Shown here: in pieces, positions 36,908 to 44,230 of the stretch
Position numbering within the stretch: position 1 is the first letter of the stretch
Layout: each line of letters begins with the position of its first letter
Assembly: GCA_002835675.1 (NCBI GenBank)
Contig: PIZR01000003.1
Location: 434,001-498,000 of the forward strand
Length of the DNA stretch: 64,000 nucleotides
Direction of reading: 5' to 3'
Origin: Bacillus sp. BA3
GTDB taxonomy: Bacteria > Bacillota > Bacilli > Bacillales > DSM-1321
The notes under the pieces: model-generated
Database searches by the model: none
Told to the model about the DNA's origin: nothing
What the model saw: the letters and a program-made list of their open reading frames with translations, nothing else
Position numbers and translations under genes: made by a program

Positions 36908-37835
36908 GTTCCTCTACTCCCTCTATCAAGCGTGGACCGGAACGGGTCACCAAGTCAGAATGGACATCAAAGACTTGGCCATTCTTAACAGCATTTACGT
37001 CTTGCCATCCTTTTCGGCCCTTTACTTCATTTGCTGAATCTTTCGTATAATAACCATAAGTTGTAATGATGACATCAGGATTTGCAGCAATCATCGACTC
37101 TTCATCAATCTTTGCCCAACCGTCCAAGTCAGCAGCAGCATTATCCGCTGAAATAATAGTAAGCATCTCATTCATGAAAGTATTTTTTCCCGGTGTGTAT
37201 ATTTCCGGTGAAGGCGAAACTTCCACTAAAACGGTCTTCCTATCCTCTTCCTTTACGGATTTGGCTTTTTCCTCGATATCCTTGAGCTTCGTTTTCATAT
37301 CCGCAACGATTTCGTTTGCCTTGTCATGTTCACCGGTTGCCTGTCCAATCATTTCAATAGACTCATAGACTTGGTCAAAGCTTTGTGCATCATTGACTAC
37401 GAGGACATCTATTCCAGCATCCTTAAGCTGCTGTAAACCCTCATTCGAATTATGGGCACTTGATGCATGGGCAAGAACAAGGTCAGGCTTCATGGAGACA
37501 ATCAGCTCCGTGTTCATTTCCATTCCGCCAACTTTTTCAATTTCTTTCGTTTCTTCAGGGTAATTATCATTATCGGAAACACCAATGACCTTTTTACCCA
37601 AACCAAGTGCAAAGACCACTTCCGTATTACTTGGTATTAACGAAACGATTTTCTTCGGTTTTTGTTCTATCGTTACTTTTTCCCCAGTTGCATCTTTAAT
37701 CGTAATCGGGAAAGCTTCGTGTTGAGCATGTTTCGTTTGCTGCTGTTCTTTTCCTTCATCAGTAGCTCCACCGCAGCCGACCATCATGCCTGCAGTAAGC
37801 AACATCAACAATATCAGACCAAAAATTTTCTTCAT
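36870..37835 (-). CDS. btuF: Cobalamin/cobinamide-binding lipoprotein BtuF
   Basis: Surface substrate-binding lipoprotein, about 321 aa. Signal peptide with lipobox MMVGCGG; class III binding-protein fold with KKIVSLIPSNTEVVFALGLG and GVSDNDNYPEETKEIEKVGG. The ATG at 37835 has TGGGGA 6 bases upstream; upstream in-frame starts at 37841 and 37850 overlap the site. First gene of the operon below the cobalamin riboswitch, which supports a corrinoid rather than iron-siderophore substrate. Confidence 0.92.
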   Translation of the reverse strand: MKKIFGLILLMLLTAGMMVGCGGATDEGKEQQQTKHAQHEAFPITIKDATGEKVTIEQKPKKIVSLIPSNTEVVFALGLGKKVIGVSDNDNYPEETKEIEKVGGMEMNTELIVSMKPDLVLAHASSAHNSNEGLQQLKDAGIDVLVVNDAQSFDQVYESIEMIGQATGEHDKANEIVADMKTKLKDIEEKAKSVKEEDRKTVLVEVSPSPEIYTPGKNTFMNEMLTIISADNAAADLDGWAKIDEESMIAANPDVIITTYGYYTKDSANEVKGRKGWQDVNAVKNGQVFDVHSDLVTRSGPRLIEGVEELAKSVYPNQFNN

Positions 37836-37901
37836 TTTCATTCCCCACAATCTTTTTATTTAATTTCTTTCACCCAATAATCTCGGAAGATGCCCCCAAA
37901 A

Positions 37902-37934
37902 CAAAAAGCACCTCCCGTTAAACGGAAGGTGCTT
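37902..37934 (-). terminator. Riboswitch-controlled terminator before btuF
   Basis: On the minus strand AAGCACCT (37927-37934) pairs with AGGTGCTT (37906-37913) with an inner CCGTT/AACGG pairing, then TTTTTG. It lies between the riboswitch and btuF, so it is likely the expression platform (transcriptional control). Confidence 0.9.
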
Positions 37935-37959
37935 GTATGGCAACAATATCATTACGGAC

Positions 37960-38175
37960 TTCTTAGGGTCTGCCACACACCTTCCCATCCGCGTAGGTTA
38001 CAGGTGTACGAATTTTGGCAGGTCTCCTGGCTCATGGTCATCGTCGACGGCACCTTCCCATATTTCATACAGTGGTACACAGCCGTCAGCTCCCATATAC
38101 AGTGGCGGGACCGCGCTGGCATTTCACCAGCTTCCCTTTTAAGTCATTACGACACCAAATCGTTCATATGTATAT
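37960..38175 (-). promoter_or_regulatory. Cobalamin riboswitch
   Basis: The minus strand contains the B12 box AGCCAGGAGACCTGCC (38017-38032) and the upstream core CCGCCACTG with AAATGCCAGCGCGGTCCCGCC. These are the hallmark segments of the adenosylcobalamin riboswitch and occur in the right order. A TATAAT -10 element (38192-38197 on the plus strand as ATTATA) lies just upstream. It precedes a terminator and the B12 operon, so high cobalamin should shut the operon off. Confidence 0.93.
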
Positions 38176-38260
38176 AATTTTCATTGCCTTCATTATACAC
38201 CATGTAAGAATCTATTATTATATGATTTTTCTGAACAGGTTCGAAATGACCCTTCCACAC

Positions 38261-39133
38261 TCAATGATTTGAAGCATTTTCAATCATTGTCGCAAACCCA
38301 TCGACTGATAAACCGGGTGAAATCCGAACTCGATGCAGGGCATGCATCCCTTGTTCCCTTGAAGCTCCCCCAGGTTCGGTAGTGACTGCCATCTTGTATC
38401 CTACTTCATCTGACAGCCTGAGAGTCTCTTCGTTATACCGGCCAACCGGGTAGGAAAGCACTGCCGTGTCCTGGTCGAGAATACGGTCGAATAGCTTCTT
38501 AGACTGGACCATTTCAGCTTCTTGCTGCTCTGCCGTCATGCGGTTCAGCTCCAAATGGTTGATAGTATGGCTTTCGATCGAAATCCCATTCCTGCTCATC
38601 TCCATCATTTGATTTTCAGTCAGGTGATGACCTTTATCAATGGACTTCCCGATCATGAAGACAGTTGCTTTCATATCATTTTCTTTTAATATCGGGAAAG
38701 CCTCCGTGAAGTTATCTGTATAGCCATCATCAAAAGTAAGCCAGACACACTTCTCACTTGGCATCCGATTCTCGGTTAAAACGAGGAATGCCTCTTCAGG
38801 AGATAATGTATAGTAGCCATTCTCCCGAAGCCAAGCCATCTGTGACCGGAATTCCTCACTTGGAACCCGAAGGCGATTACCTTCAGAAATGCTGTGATAC
38901 ATCAAGATTGGAAGCTGGACGGCGGACTCGGCCGTTATCCAGTCTCCCGTATCGATCTGGCCCTCCAATTCCTGCCCTGCCCCATTATCCGCCGCTTCGA
39001 CCACTTCGATGTCATCTTCCGCAATCGGTGCAGCTGTCTTTGTGCCTATACCTTCTAAAATCTCTTGTGAGCATCCAGGTAAAATCAAAATCCCCAGCAA
39101 TGCAACCATCCTTAATACTCTATATTTCCCCAC
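38261..39133 (-). CDS. Polysaccharide deacetylase family lipoprotein
   Basis: Carbohydrate esterase 4 protein of 290 aa. N-terminal signal ending in lipobox ILPGC, a linker rich in acidic residues, then a NodB domain: LPILMYHSISE, WLTFDDGYTDNF with catalytic base and metal Asp, and ESHTINHLELNR with the metal His residues. It should deacetylate a cell-wall or surface glycan. The GTG at 39133 has AGGAG 7 bases upstream; the ATG at 39139 is too close to that site. Confidence 0.87.
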   Translation of the reverse strand: MGKYRVLRMVALLGILILPGCSQEILEGIGTKTAAPIAEDDIEVVEAADNGAGQELEGQIDTGDWITAESAVQLPILMYHSISEGNRLRVPSEEFRSQMAWLRENGYYTLSPEEAFLVLTENRMPSEKCVWLTFDDGYTDNFTEAFPILKENDMKATVFMIGKSIDKGHHLTENQMMEMSRNGISIESHTINHLELNRMTAEQQEAEMVQSKKLFDRILDQDTAVLSYPVGRYNEETLRLSDEVGYKMAVTTEPGGASREQGMHALHRVRISPGLSVDGFATMIENASNH

Positions 39134-39283
39134 TATCATTCTCCTAATTTTTTATAGTAAAATAGTACCAGAAAACTAGTGATTAATAAAGTATTCCATT
39201 AAATGAAAAAAAGGGAAAGACGAGAGCTTAGTGACCTGTTAAGCATTTATGAGGATTTTTTTTCATAAGTATGTGCTATTAGC

Positions 39284-39312
39284 TTGAAAAGTTTGCCTAT
39301 AAGAAATATAAT
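39284..39312 (+). promoter_or_regulatory. Promoter of the tRNA-Arg gene
   Basis: TTGAAA (39284-39289), 17-base spacer, TATAAT (39307-39312); 25 bp upstream of the tRNA. Confidence 0.85.
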
Positions 39313-39337
39313 AAATAAGTCGTCGACTTTTTTATAT

Positions 39338-39411
39338 GTCCCAGTAGCTCAGCAGGATAGAGCGACAGCCTCCTAAGCTGTAGGTCGTAGGTTCGATTCC
39401 TATCTGGGACG
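39338..39411 (+). tRNA. tRNA-Arg (anticodon CCT)
   Basis: 74-nt cloverleaf. Acceptor arms GTCCCAG and CTGGGAC pair; the anticodon arm ACAGC-CTCCTAA-GCTGT gives anticodon CCT; the T arm holds GTTCGATTC. Discriminator G; CCA is not encoded. A single tRNA gene with its own promoter and terminator. Foreign-looking genes begin right after it, and arginine tRNA genes are common integration sites. Confidence 0.95.
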
Positions 39412-39419
39412 CTAATTAG

Positions 39420-39464
39420 AAACAGCCAAAACCTTGTAAACATTGGGGTTTTGGCTGTTTTTTT
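39420..39464 (+). terminator. Terminator after tRNA-Arg
   Basis: AACAGCCAAAACC (39421-39433) pairs with GGTTTTGGCTGTT, followed by seven T. Confidence 0.95.
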
Positions 39465-39603
39465 GTTTATATAACAGTTACCTTTAAAATTTGAAACAAC
39501 TATCTTGCCGAAAATGAATAATGGTCATATTTTCTATACACCACTTGTATAGCAGGTTTTTATATTTCATTGTCGAATTAATGACCAAAAGGAGAGGATT
39601 CTA

Positions 39604-40077
39604 ATGAGTTACCAAACGGCTTTAATTTGCACTAATGGGCACATAGTAAATGGAAATATGGAAGAATGGCCCGTTGATAATCAAGCTTTTTGTAGTGAAT
39701 GTGGTGCTAACACCATTGATAAATGCAAAAACTGTGGCACTAAAATTAAAGGAGATAATAATTACGGTATCGGATACGAGCATCTTCAAGAGGCACATAG
39801 TCACTGCTCTGGGTGTGGGAAAGCATTTCCTTGGCTGGATGAGAAGCTTAAAGCAGCAAAAGAATTAATTGATGAAATGGAACAGCTCAATACAGAAGAA
39901 AGAGAAAAACTTAAAACATCAATTGATGACCTTATAATAAATGGCCCTAGAACAGAATTGGCAGTCACCAGATTTAAAAAACTAATTCCCAAGGCTGGAA
40001 AAGATCTAGCAAATGGTATGAGAGCGATTATTGTAGAAATCGCAAGTGAGACAGCTAAAAAATCATTAGGATTATAA
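39604..40077 (+). CDS. DUF2321 zinc-ribbon protein
   Basis: Soluble 157-aa protein. The first 75 residues carry four CxxC-type pairs (C in ALICTNGH, CSECG, CKNCG, CSGCG), enough for two zinc sites; the rest is helical with KLKAAKELIDEMEQ. This matches DUF2321, whose function is unknown. The ATG at 39604 follows AAAGGAGAGG. First gene after the tRNA, with its own terminator, so it may be cargo of the element. Confidence 0.7.
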   Translation: MSYQTALICTNGHIVNGNMEEWPVDNQAFCSECGANTIDKCKNCGTKIKGDNNYGIGYEHLQEAHSHCSGCGKAFPWLDEKLKAAKELIDEMEQLNTEEREKLKTSIDDLIINGPRTELAVTRFKKLIPKAGKDLANGMRAIIVEIASETAKKSLGL

Positions 40078-40085
40078 CTAAAAAG

Positions 40086-40106
40086 ACCCTCAATTATTTG
40101 AGGGTT
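40086..40106 (+). terminator. Terminator after the DUF2321 gene
   Basis: ACCCTCAA pairs with TTGAGGGT around a 4-base loop; the T-run is weak. Confidence 0.6.
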
Positions 40107-40215
40107 ATACCTTCCATAAATAATAAATCGGGTACACCTTATATTGTTTTTTTGTACATTGGTAACTACTCGCGATTTATTGTGTTCCCCAACTTTTTTA
40201 TTACTTCTTGTTAAT

Positions 40216-40440
40216 TTACATATCCCAAAAATCATCACTCTTTATATTAGGATCTAACTCCCTCAAAGCCTTTATAATTTTTCTTGCGTTTTTCATTGTC
40301 GGTTCCCTCTCTTCTTCACTAGCTAACTGACTGATTGTGCTGCGACTAACACCACTTTTCTCAACCAACCATTGTTGTTTTATCCCTCTCTTATCTAACC
40401 ACTTCCCAAATGCAGTACGTTTTTTTCCCAATCCAAACAT
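40216..40440 (-). CDS. Small HTH (Cro/CI, XRE type) regulator
   Basis: 74-aa DNA-binding protein that is little more than one helix-turn-helix: WLDKRGIKQQWLVEKSGVSR followed by STISQLASEEEREP. The ATG at 40440 follows AAAAGGAG; the longer open frame to 40575 is not needed. It is transcribed away from the FtsK operon, and the 340-bp divergent region holds repeated sites, a layout typical of the control region of an integrative element. Confidence 0.82.
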   Translation of the reverse strand: MFGLGKKRTAFGKWLDKRGIKQQWLVEKSGVSRSTISQLASEEEREPTMKNARKIIKALRELDPNIKSDDFWDM

Positions 40441-40782
40441 TCGATCACTCTCCTTTTCTATAGTACCTTTCTGTCCAAAAATCCAATTTTTTATACATTT
40501 TCTCCAATTAGTTGGAAACTTGTACAAGCAGGGGTTCATATGCTTTATCAAGGTACCTAACTTGGTAGTTAACAACTGCCAGCCAAAGTAATTACCAAGT
40601 TATCTATCAAGGTAAGCTTATCAAGGTAATGAAAGGATACAGGTTGTTATAACAAGAAAAAGAAGAAGTGTTTAGAAGGAGCCGAAGGGCGAGTGGATTG
40701 GGGGAGAGGCGAGAGGAGGAAAAGAACTTTTTTCGAACAAAAAAGCCTTATAGAGAAGGAGAAAACAACATGACATACTTAC
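40441..40782. promoter_or_regulatory. Divergent control region with repeated sites
   Basis: It contains the palindrome CTTGTACAAG (40519-40528), three direct copies of TATCAAGGTA (40546-40555, 40605-40614, 40619-40628) and an inverted pair AACTTGGTA/TACCAAGTT (40559-40567, 40593-40601). From about 40652 to 40737 the plus strand is almost pure purine, followed by CTTTTTT and AAAAAAG flanking CGAAC. Likely repressor operators and the leader of the FtsK operon; an origin function is possible. Confidence 0.55.
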
Positions 40783-40802
40783 TTGCCTGGACGATGGTCT
40801 AA
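40770..40802 (+). CDS. Tiny 10-aa ORF with strong ribosome binding site
   Basis: ATG at 40770 is preceded by GAGAAGGAG at ideal distance, but the frame ends after MTYLLAWTMV. It overlaps the start of the 106-aa frame, whose own TTG start has no good site. It may be a leader peptide coupled to that gene, or the two are one gene split by a frameshift. Confidence 0.35.
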   Translation: MTYLLAWTMV

Positions 40803-41103
40803 GACCGAGGTAATACCCTTTAAAGCCTTTATGAATAAAGAGAAAATCGAGAAGGAATCGATTCCTAAAAGGAGCGTCCCAGTTCTGGCCTTAATTCCCC
40901 TTAATCCAACTGCCATGATTGATCCGGTCTTTATCGGTATAGCTGCCGGAATCCTTTTAATTGCCTTAATTGAAAAAGCATTAGCTGATACAGGTAACGT
41001 TTCAAGTTCAGCCTTTTTATCCGCCTTCCTTCGTATCTTGTTCCCTATAGCCGGGGCCGCTGCCATTTGGTTTCTGGTGAATGATTTAAAATTCCTATTT
41101 TGA
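40783..41103 (+). CDS. Small membrane protein of the element
   Basis: 106-aa frame from TTG 40783. The basic N-terminal half ends in KRSVPVLALIPL; two hydrophobic segments follow (about residues 50-65 and 85-101). Unknown function. Its stop is 9 bases before the FtsK-like gene, so the two are an operon. Translation probably enters through the strong site before 40770, so either coupling or a frameshift is involved. Confidence 0.55.
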   Translation: MPGRWSKTEVIPFKAFMNKEKIEKESIPKRSVPVLALIPLNPTAMIDPVFIGIAAGILLIALIEKALADTGNVSSSAFLSAFLRILFPIAGAAAIWFLVNDLKFLF

Positions 41104-41112
41104 GGTGAAAAC

Positions 41113-42267
41113 ATGAAAAAGTGGTTAGCAAAACAACAAGCAAAAGCCTCCTTAATGAAGGTTTTCCGGAATGGTGAAATTGGTGTTAATTACTCTTATA
41201 GTTCAAATAATGGTTTCGTGTACCCTAAAATCCTTTCTATTCGTTTCAATTACTCTGAGAAATCCTTTAGTTATTTCTTTTCTCTTCCGACTGGTATGGA
41301 TCCCAAGGTAATCAAGAAAAAAGAATATTGTTTCAAGCAGGTGTTCGGGGAGCGCATTGAGCTTAAAGGGGATGCCAAGAAATTCAACCTTACAGTGTTT
41401 ACTGCGAATATCCCTAAAATTGTTCCTTATAACGCCCAACGTTTCGAAGAACAGGCCAAGAAAACGAAACTGCCCATTGTTTGCGATGTAGATATGAACG
41501 GGCAAAACGTGGTTTATGACATGGTGGAAAATCCTCATTTATTAATATCCTGGGAAACTGGTTCGGGGAAATCTACTCAGTTGCGTTCAATTTTAAGTTC
41601 ACTAATTCAGTATAAATCACAAGACCGACTGAAAATGTTCTTGTGTGATTTGAAACGTTCTGAATTCCCTATATTTCGTGGTATCAATCATGTGGAAGGT
41701 GTCTTTGTGAAGCCTGCGGATATGCTCCCTATGCTGAGTTATTTACGCGAGGAAACAATTAAACGAGGTGACCTACTGGATGCACATGTAGTGGCGCATA
41801 TCGATGACCTCCCTGACCCACCACATTATATTGTGCTTTGTATCGATGAATTTGCCTTATTGAAAAAGGAAAAGAAGATTTGGGACCTAGTTGAAGAAAT
41901 AAGTTCCATCGGAAGGGCTTTAGGCATCTATTTAATATTGTCTGTCCTTCGGCCTGATCGAAATATTTTGGATGGTGTATTGAAGAATAACCTAACTGTT
42001 CGTATGGGTTTCCAGTGTGCTGATTTAATCAACTCACGTATTATCGGTACACCAGGGAGCGAAAAACTAAAGGATAACGGAAGGTTTTTACTGAAATCGA
42101 AAGGCCAAAACCTAAAGGAGATTCAAGCCCCCTATTTGGACATTGACGAAGCTAAAAAGTTATTAGAGAATCATAAGTCTCCAATTAATAAACACCCCTG
42201 CAAAGAGCCCTCTAAGCGTTCTGATGACCCAGAGATTATTGACGCTATATTTGAGGTGTTAGACTGA
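41113..42267 (+). CDS. FtsK/SpoIIIE-type ATPase of a mobile element
   Basis: 384-aa P-loop ATPase. Walker A WETGSGKST at residues 147-155, Walker B VLCIDEFALL near residue 240, and a later SSIGRALGIYLILS segment typical of FtsK/HerA motors. Without membrane segments or the gamma domain it resembles coupling proteins of Gram-positive conjugative elements (YdcQ-like) rather than chromosomal SpoIIIE. The ATG at 41113 follows TGAGGTG. Overlaps the next gene by a single base region (TGATGA). Confidence 0.8.
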   Translation: MKKWLAKQQAKASLMKVFRNGEIGVNYSYSSNNGFVYPKILSIRFNYSEKSFSYFFSLPTGMDPKVIKKKEYCFKQVFGERIELKGDAKKFNLTVFTANIPKIVPYNAQRFEEQAKKTKLPIVCDVDMNGQNVVYDMVENPHLLISWETGSGKSTQLRSILSSLIQYKSQDRLKMFLCDLKRSEFPIFRGINHVEGVFVKPADMLPMLSYLREETIKRGDLLDAHVVAHIDDLPDPPHYIVLCIDEFALLKKEKKIWDLVEEISSIGRALGIYLILSVLRPDRNILDGVLKNNLTVRMGFQCADLINSRIIGTPGSEKLKDNGRFLLKSKGQNLKEIQAPYLDIDEAKKLLENHKSPINKHPCKEPSKRSDDPEIIDAIFEVLD

Positions 42268-42929
42268 TGAGAAAACGCGATAAAAATATACTGGCCGATT
42301 TAGACCGTTTCCGTTGCATGACACGCAATGATATTATCGATCTTCATTTTTCCGGATTGAAGAACCCTGTTACATGCTGTAATACAGTTATGAAGAGATT
42401 ACGAAGAGATGGCCAAATCGAAGTAAACACATCCCAGCAACCATATTTGTACTTTTCCTCACCAACTCCTATAAATAAAGACTCTGCTAAAATCCCACAC
42501 TTCTTAAAGATCGTTGAACTTTATAGGTCACTGCTCAACTTTGCGCAGCCAGAATCCTTTGTAGTTGAACCTAAGTATGGAAAAGGATTCATGGAACCAG
42601 ATGCCTTCATGATTTGGAAGCGAGCTCCCTTCTTTGTAGAGATTCAACGCTCTGTCTATTCCGAAAAGATTATGAATGAAAAGTTTAAGCGGTATGTCTC
42701 ATATTTCATGAGCAATGAATGGCAGCTGGAATCATGGCAACCCAAAGATAAAAAGGTTTTCCCTATGATCATCCTAATCACAGATACCAGATACAATATA
42801 CCACGACATTCATCCGTTCAATTCTTTCAGGTCCATGACATAAAACACTTCCTTACCCTCGCTTCAAAAAACCAAGATATAAAAAAGGATCCTTCAAAAC
42901 AGGAAAGGATCAAGATAAGTATTGGATAA
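42267..42929 (+). CDS. Replication-relaxation family protein
   Basis: 220 aa. An N-terminal winged-helix segment (ILADLDRFRCMTRNDIIDLHF) is followed by a region with EPDAFMIWKRAPFFVEIQRS, which resembles a nuclease-like PD-(D/E)xK core (E-P-D...E-I-Q). Proteins of this family often follow an FtsK/SpoIIIE gene in Gram-positive plasmids and conjugative elements and are thought to help plasmid DNA processing. Translationally coupled to the ATPase gene. Confidence 0.7.
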   Translation: MRKRDKNILADLDRFRCMTRNDIIDLHFSGLKNPVTCCNTVMKRLRRDGQIEVNTSQQPYLYFSSPTPINKDSAKIPHFLKIVELYRSLLNFAQPESFVVEPKYGKGFMEPDAFMIWKRAPFFVEIQRSVYSEKIMNEKFKRYVSYFMSNEWQLESWQPKDKKVFPMIILITDTRYNIPRHSSVQFFQVHDIKHFLTLASKNQDIKKDPSKQERIKISIG

Positions 42930-42954
42930 AAGCCTTTATTCCATTAATTTAAGG

Positions 42955-43677
42955 CTAACTATTCAAATTGTTTGAAACCAGTTTGGATATTTTTTGTAAT
43001 TTGGAATCGAATACTTTTGATTCTTCGCTTCTTCTATCTTGCAAATAGAAATAACAATCTGAGCAAGCATCGAAGAAATCAACAAATGATTTTTTAGTCA
43101 ATATTCCATTGAGTTTTTTATGGTCGTTAATATCAGTAGGTTTTGGGTGAATAAAATAATTTCTTGTAGTAATGAACGGCTTAATAACTCCCCAACCTTT
43201 TTGGTCTATATACGAGTCTCCACATAAAAGTGTTAAAAACCAATCTAGTTTATCCTGCGTAGAAATTTTCCTTAAAATTTCATTAGCCTTCTTATTGCCA
43301 ATTCCTTTACTTACTTTAAGCTCCGCGTTAAAAAAAGTATTAACTGCATTTTCAAATATAGAGACTGCTTTAAACAAGAACATATCAGTGTTATTAGCGA
43401 AAAAATCATCCTCTACGCTTTCTAGGTTATTTAAGAATATATCTTTCGCAGATGTAAATTCAGAATCTACCAACATGATGTCCTTTTGATCAAGAATCTT
43501 TTCTTCGTCTAATTTGTTCATTACTATCTCAATTGCAGCTTTAGGATTTTCAGAATATAATTCTTCAACTTCATATACAACTAAAAGCCATGGTAAAAAC
43601 TTTTCTAACACATGTTTAGAAAGATCTTCGGTATCAAAATTTGTTATCTCTTGATTTTGTCGGTTTACCAAGCCCAT
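42955..43677 (-). CDS. HEPN-like protein, candidate RNase
   Basis: 240-aa soluble, helical protein that I do not recognise as a named family. RNYFIH at residues 172-177 fits the R-X4-H signature of HEPN ribonucleases and lies in a helical C-terminal half, as in HEPN domains. HEPN proteins often act in toxin-antitoxin and anti-phage systems. It is AT-rich and convergent with the FtsK operon, with no partner on its own strand. Confidence 0.45.
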   Translation of the reverse strand: MGLVNRQNQEITNFDTEDLSKHVLEKFLPWLLVVYEVEELYSENPKAAIEIVMNKLDEEKILDQKDIMLVDSEFTSAKDIFLNNLESVEDDFFANNTDMFLFKAVSIFENAVNTFFNAELKVSKGIGNKKANEILRKISTQDKLDWFLTLLCGDSYIDQKGWGVIKPFITTRNYFIHPKPTDINDHKKLNGILTKKSFVDFFDACSDCYFYLQDRRSEESKVFDSKLQKISKLVSNNLNS

Positions 43678-43921
43678 TCCCCCCCTTATCCGAATTTTGA
43701 AGTTTTTATCTTTTATTCTTAATTACAATATTCAATATTTTTCATAAAAACCCTTTAAATAAAAGGAGCCCTGAGTAGGGCACTTTTAGTAAATCTTATT
43801 AATTTATATAATTTTACGTATATCACCAAACAGTTAAATCATACAATATGATAACAGCGATGACGCTTGATGCGACTACATTGAACAAGACATTTGGAAC
43901 GTTCCTTGGTATATTCCGAAT
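43678..43921. other. AT-rich intergenic DNA
   Basis: No gene seen. A weak hairpin (GCCCT-GAGTA-GGGC near 43770) lies here. The promoter of the antisense RNA below occupies the right end. Confidence 0.4.
43887..43915 (+). promoter_or_regulatory. Promoter of the antisense RNA
   Basis: AAGACA (43887-43892), 17-base spacer, TATATT (43910-43915). The spacer contains the palindrome GGAACGTTCC. Confidence 0.5.
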
Positions 43922-43927
43922 GAGCAT

Positions 43928-43958
43928 AAAAAAACTGAAGCGCGGCAACGCTTCAGAA
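43928..43958 (-). terminator. Terminator of the toxin mRNA
   Basis: On the minus strand CTGAAGCG pairs with CGCTTCAG around a short loop, followed by TTTTTTTATG. Confidence 0.85.
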
Positions 43959-43995
43959 ACACTTACATGAAAACAAAATTATTAGTGTTGTCATG

Positions 43996-44027
43996 TCCCT
44001 CGGTTTTTTATGAGGGCATTTTTTTAA
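43996..44027 (+). terminator. Terminator of the antisense RNA
   Basis: CCCTC (near 43997) pairs with GAGGG (44012-44016) around GGTTTTTTAT, followed by CATTTTTTT. Confidence 0.8.
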
Positions 44028-44118
44028 TTAGGATAAAAAGAGTACATAACGCAATTATAAAACTGGACGTCTGAAAAAACATGCTGAATCCAAATTGAAT
44101 TATGTCAATTGTGGCCAC
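44008..44118 (-). CDS. Small hydrophobic peptide, candidate type I toxin
   Basis: 36-aa peptide starting at GTG 44118 with an excellent site (GGGAGGTGA) 6 bases upstream. Order: short polar start (VATIDIIQFGF), one hydrophobic segment (SSFIIALCTLFILI), basic KK near the end. This is the plan of holin-like/TxpA-family membrane toxins. It has a strong terminator, a convergent antisense RNA and 5'-3' UTR complementarity. Family membership is by pattern only. Confidence 0.6.
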   Translation of the reverse strand: MATIDIIQFGFSMFFQTSSFIIALCTLFILIKKMPS

Positions 44119-44230
44119 TAACCATCACCTCCCTTTCAGGAGATTAGACTATTGGTGTTTTCATGTAAGTACTTTATAGATTATTAGGTAAATATAGAAT
44201 TTATATCTTGCAAATCGAAGTAAACATTAA

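Larger units (their letters stand above)
39598..42929. mobile_element. Probable conjugative/plasmid element remnant
   Basis: A block with a small HTH repressor, clustered repeated sites, a small membrane protein, an FtsK/SpoIIIE-type ATPase and a replication-relaxation-like protein, placed immediately after a tRNA gene. This combination is typical of Gram-positive integrative conjugative elements and plasmids. No integrase, relaxase or type IV secretion gene is seen, and I found no second copy of the tRNA 3' end downstream. The boundaries given are those of the genes, not of att sites. Confidence 0.5.
43922..44027 (+). ncRNA. Candidate antisense RNA (type I antitoxin)
   Basis: Predicted transcript of about 105 nt from the promoter at 43887-43915 to a strong terminator (CCCTC-loop-GAGGG then CATTTTTTT, ending near 44027). 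It is complementary to the last codons and 3' UTR of the toxin mRNA on the other strand, over roughly 95 nt. This is the arrangement of RatA/TxpA, SR4/bsrG and SR6/yonT in B. subtilis. Confidence 0.6.
43961..44170. repeat. 15-bp inverted repeat bracketing the toxin gene
   Basis: ACTTACATGAAAACA at 43961-43975 and its exact complement at 44156-44170. In the toxin mRNA this would pair the 5' UTR with the 3' UTR, a folding typical of stable, translation-inactive type I toxin mRNAs. Confidence 0.7.

Noticed and set aside
39391..39411. tRNA 3' end as att site with a second copy downstream
   Set aside because: I looked through the intergenic regions to 50 kb and found no repeat of the T arm/acceptor sequence.
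40216..40575. 119-aa version of the HTH regulator
   Set aside because: The first 45 residues have no ribosome binding site and cover the repeated-site region; the ATG at 40440 has a good site.
43901..43910. GGAACGTTCC as a LexA (SOS) box in the antisense RNA promoter
   Set aside because: The Bacillus LexA box needs four bases between GAAC and GTTC; here the halves are adjacent.
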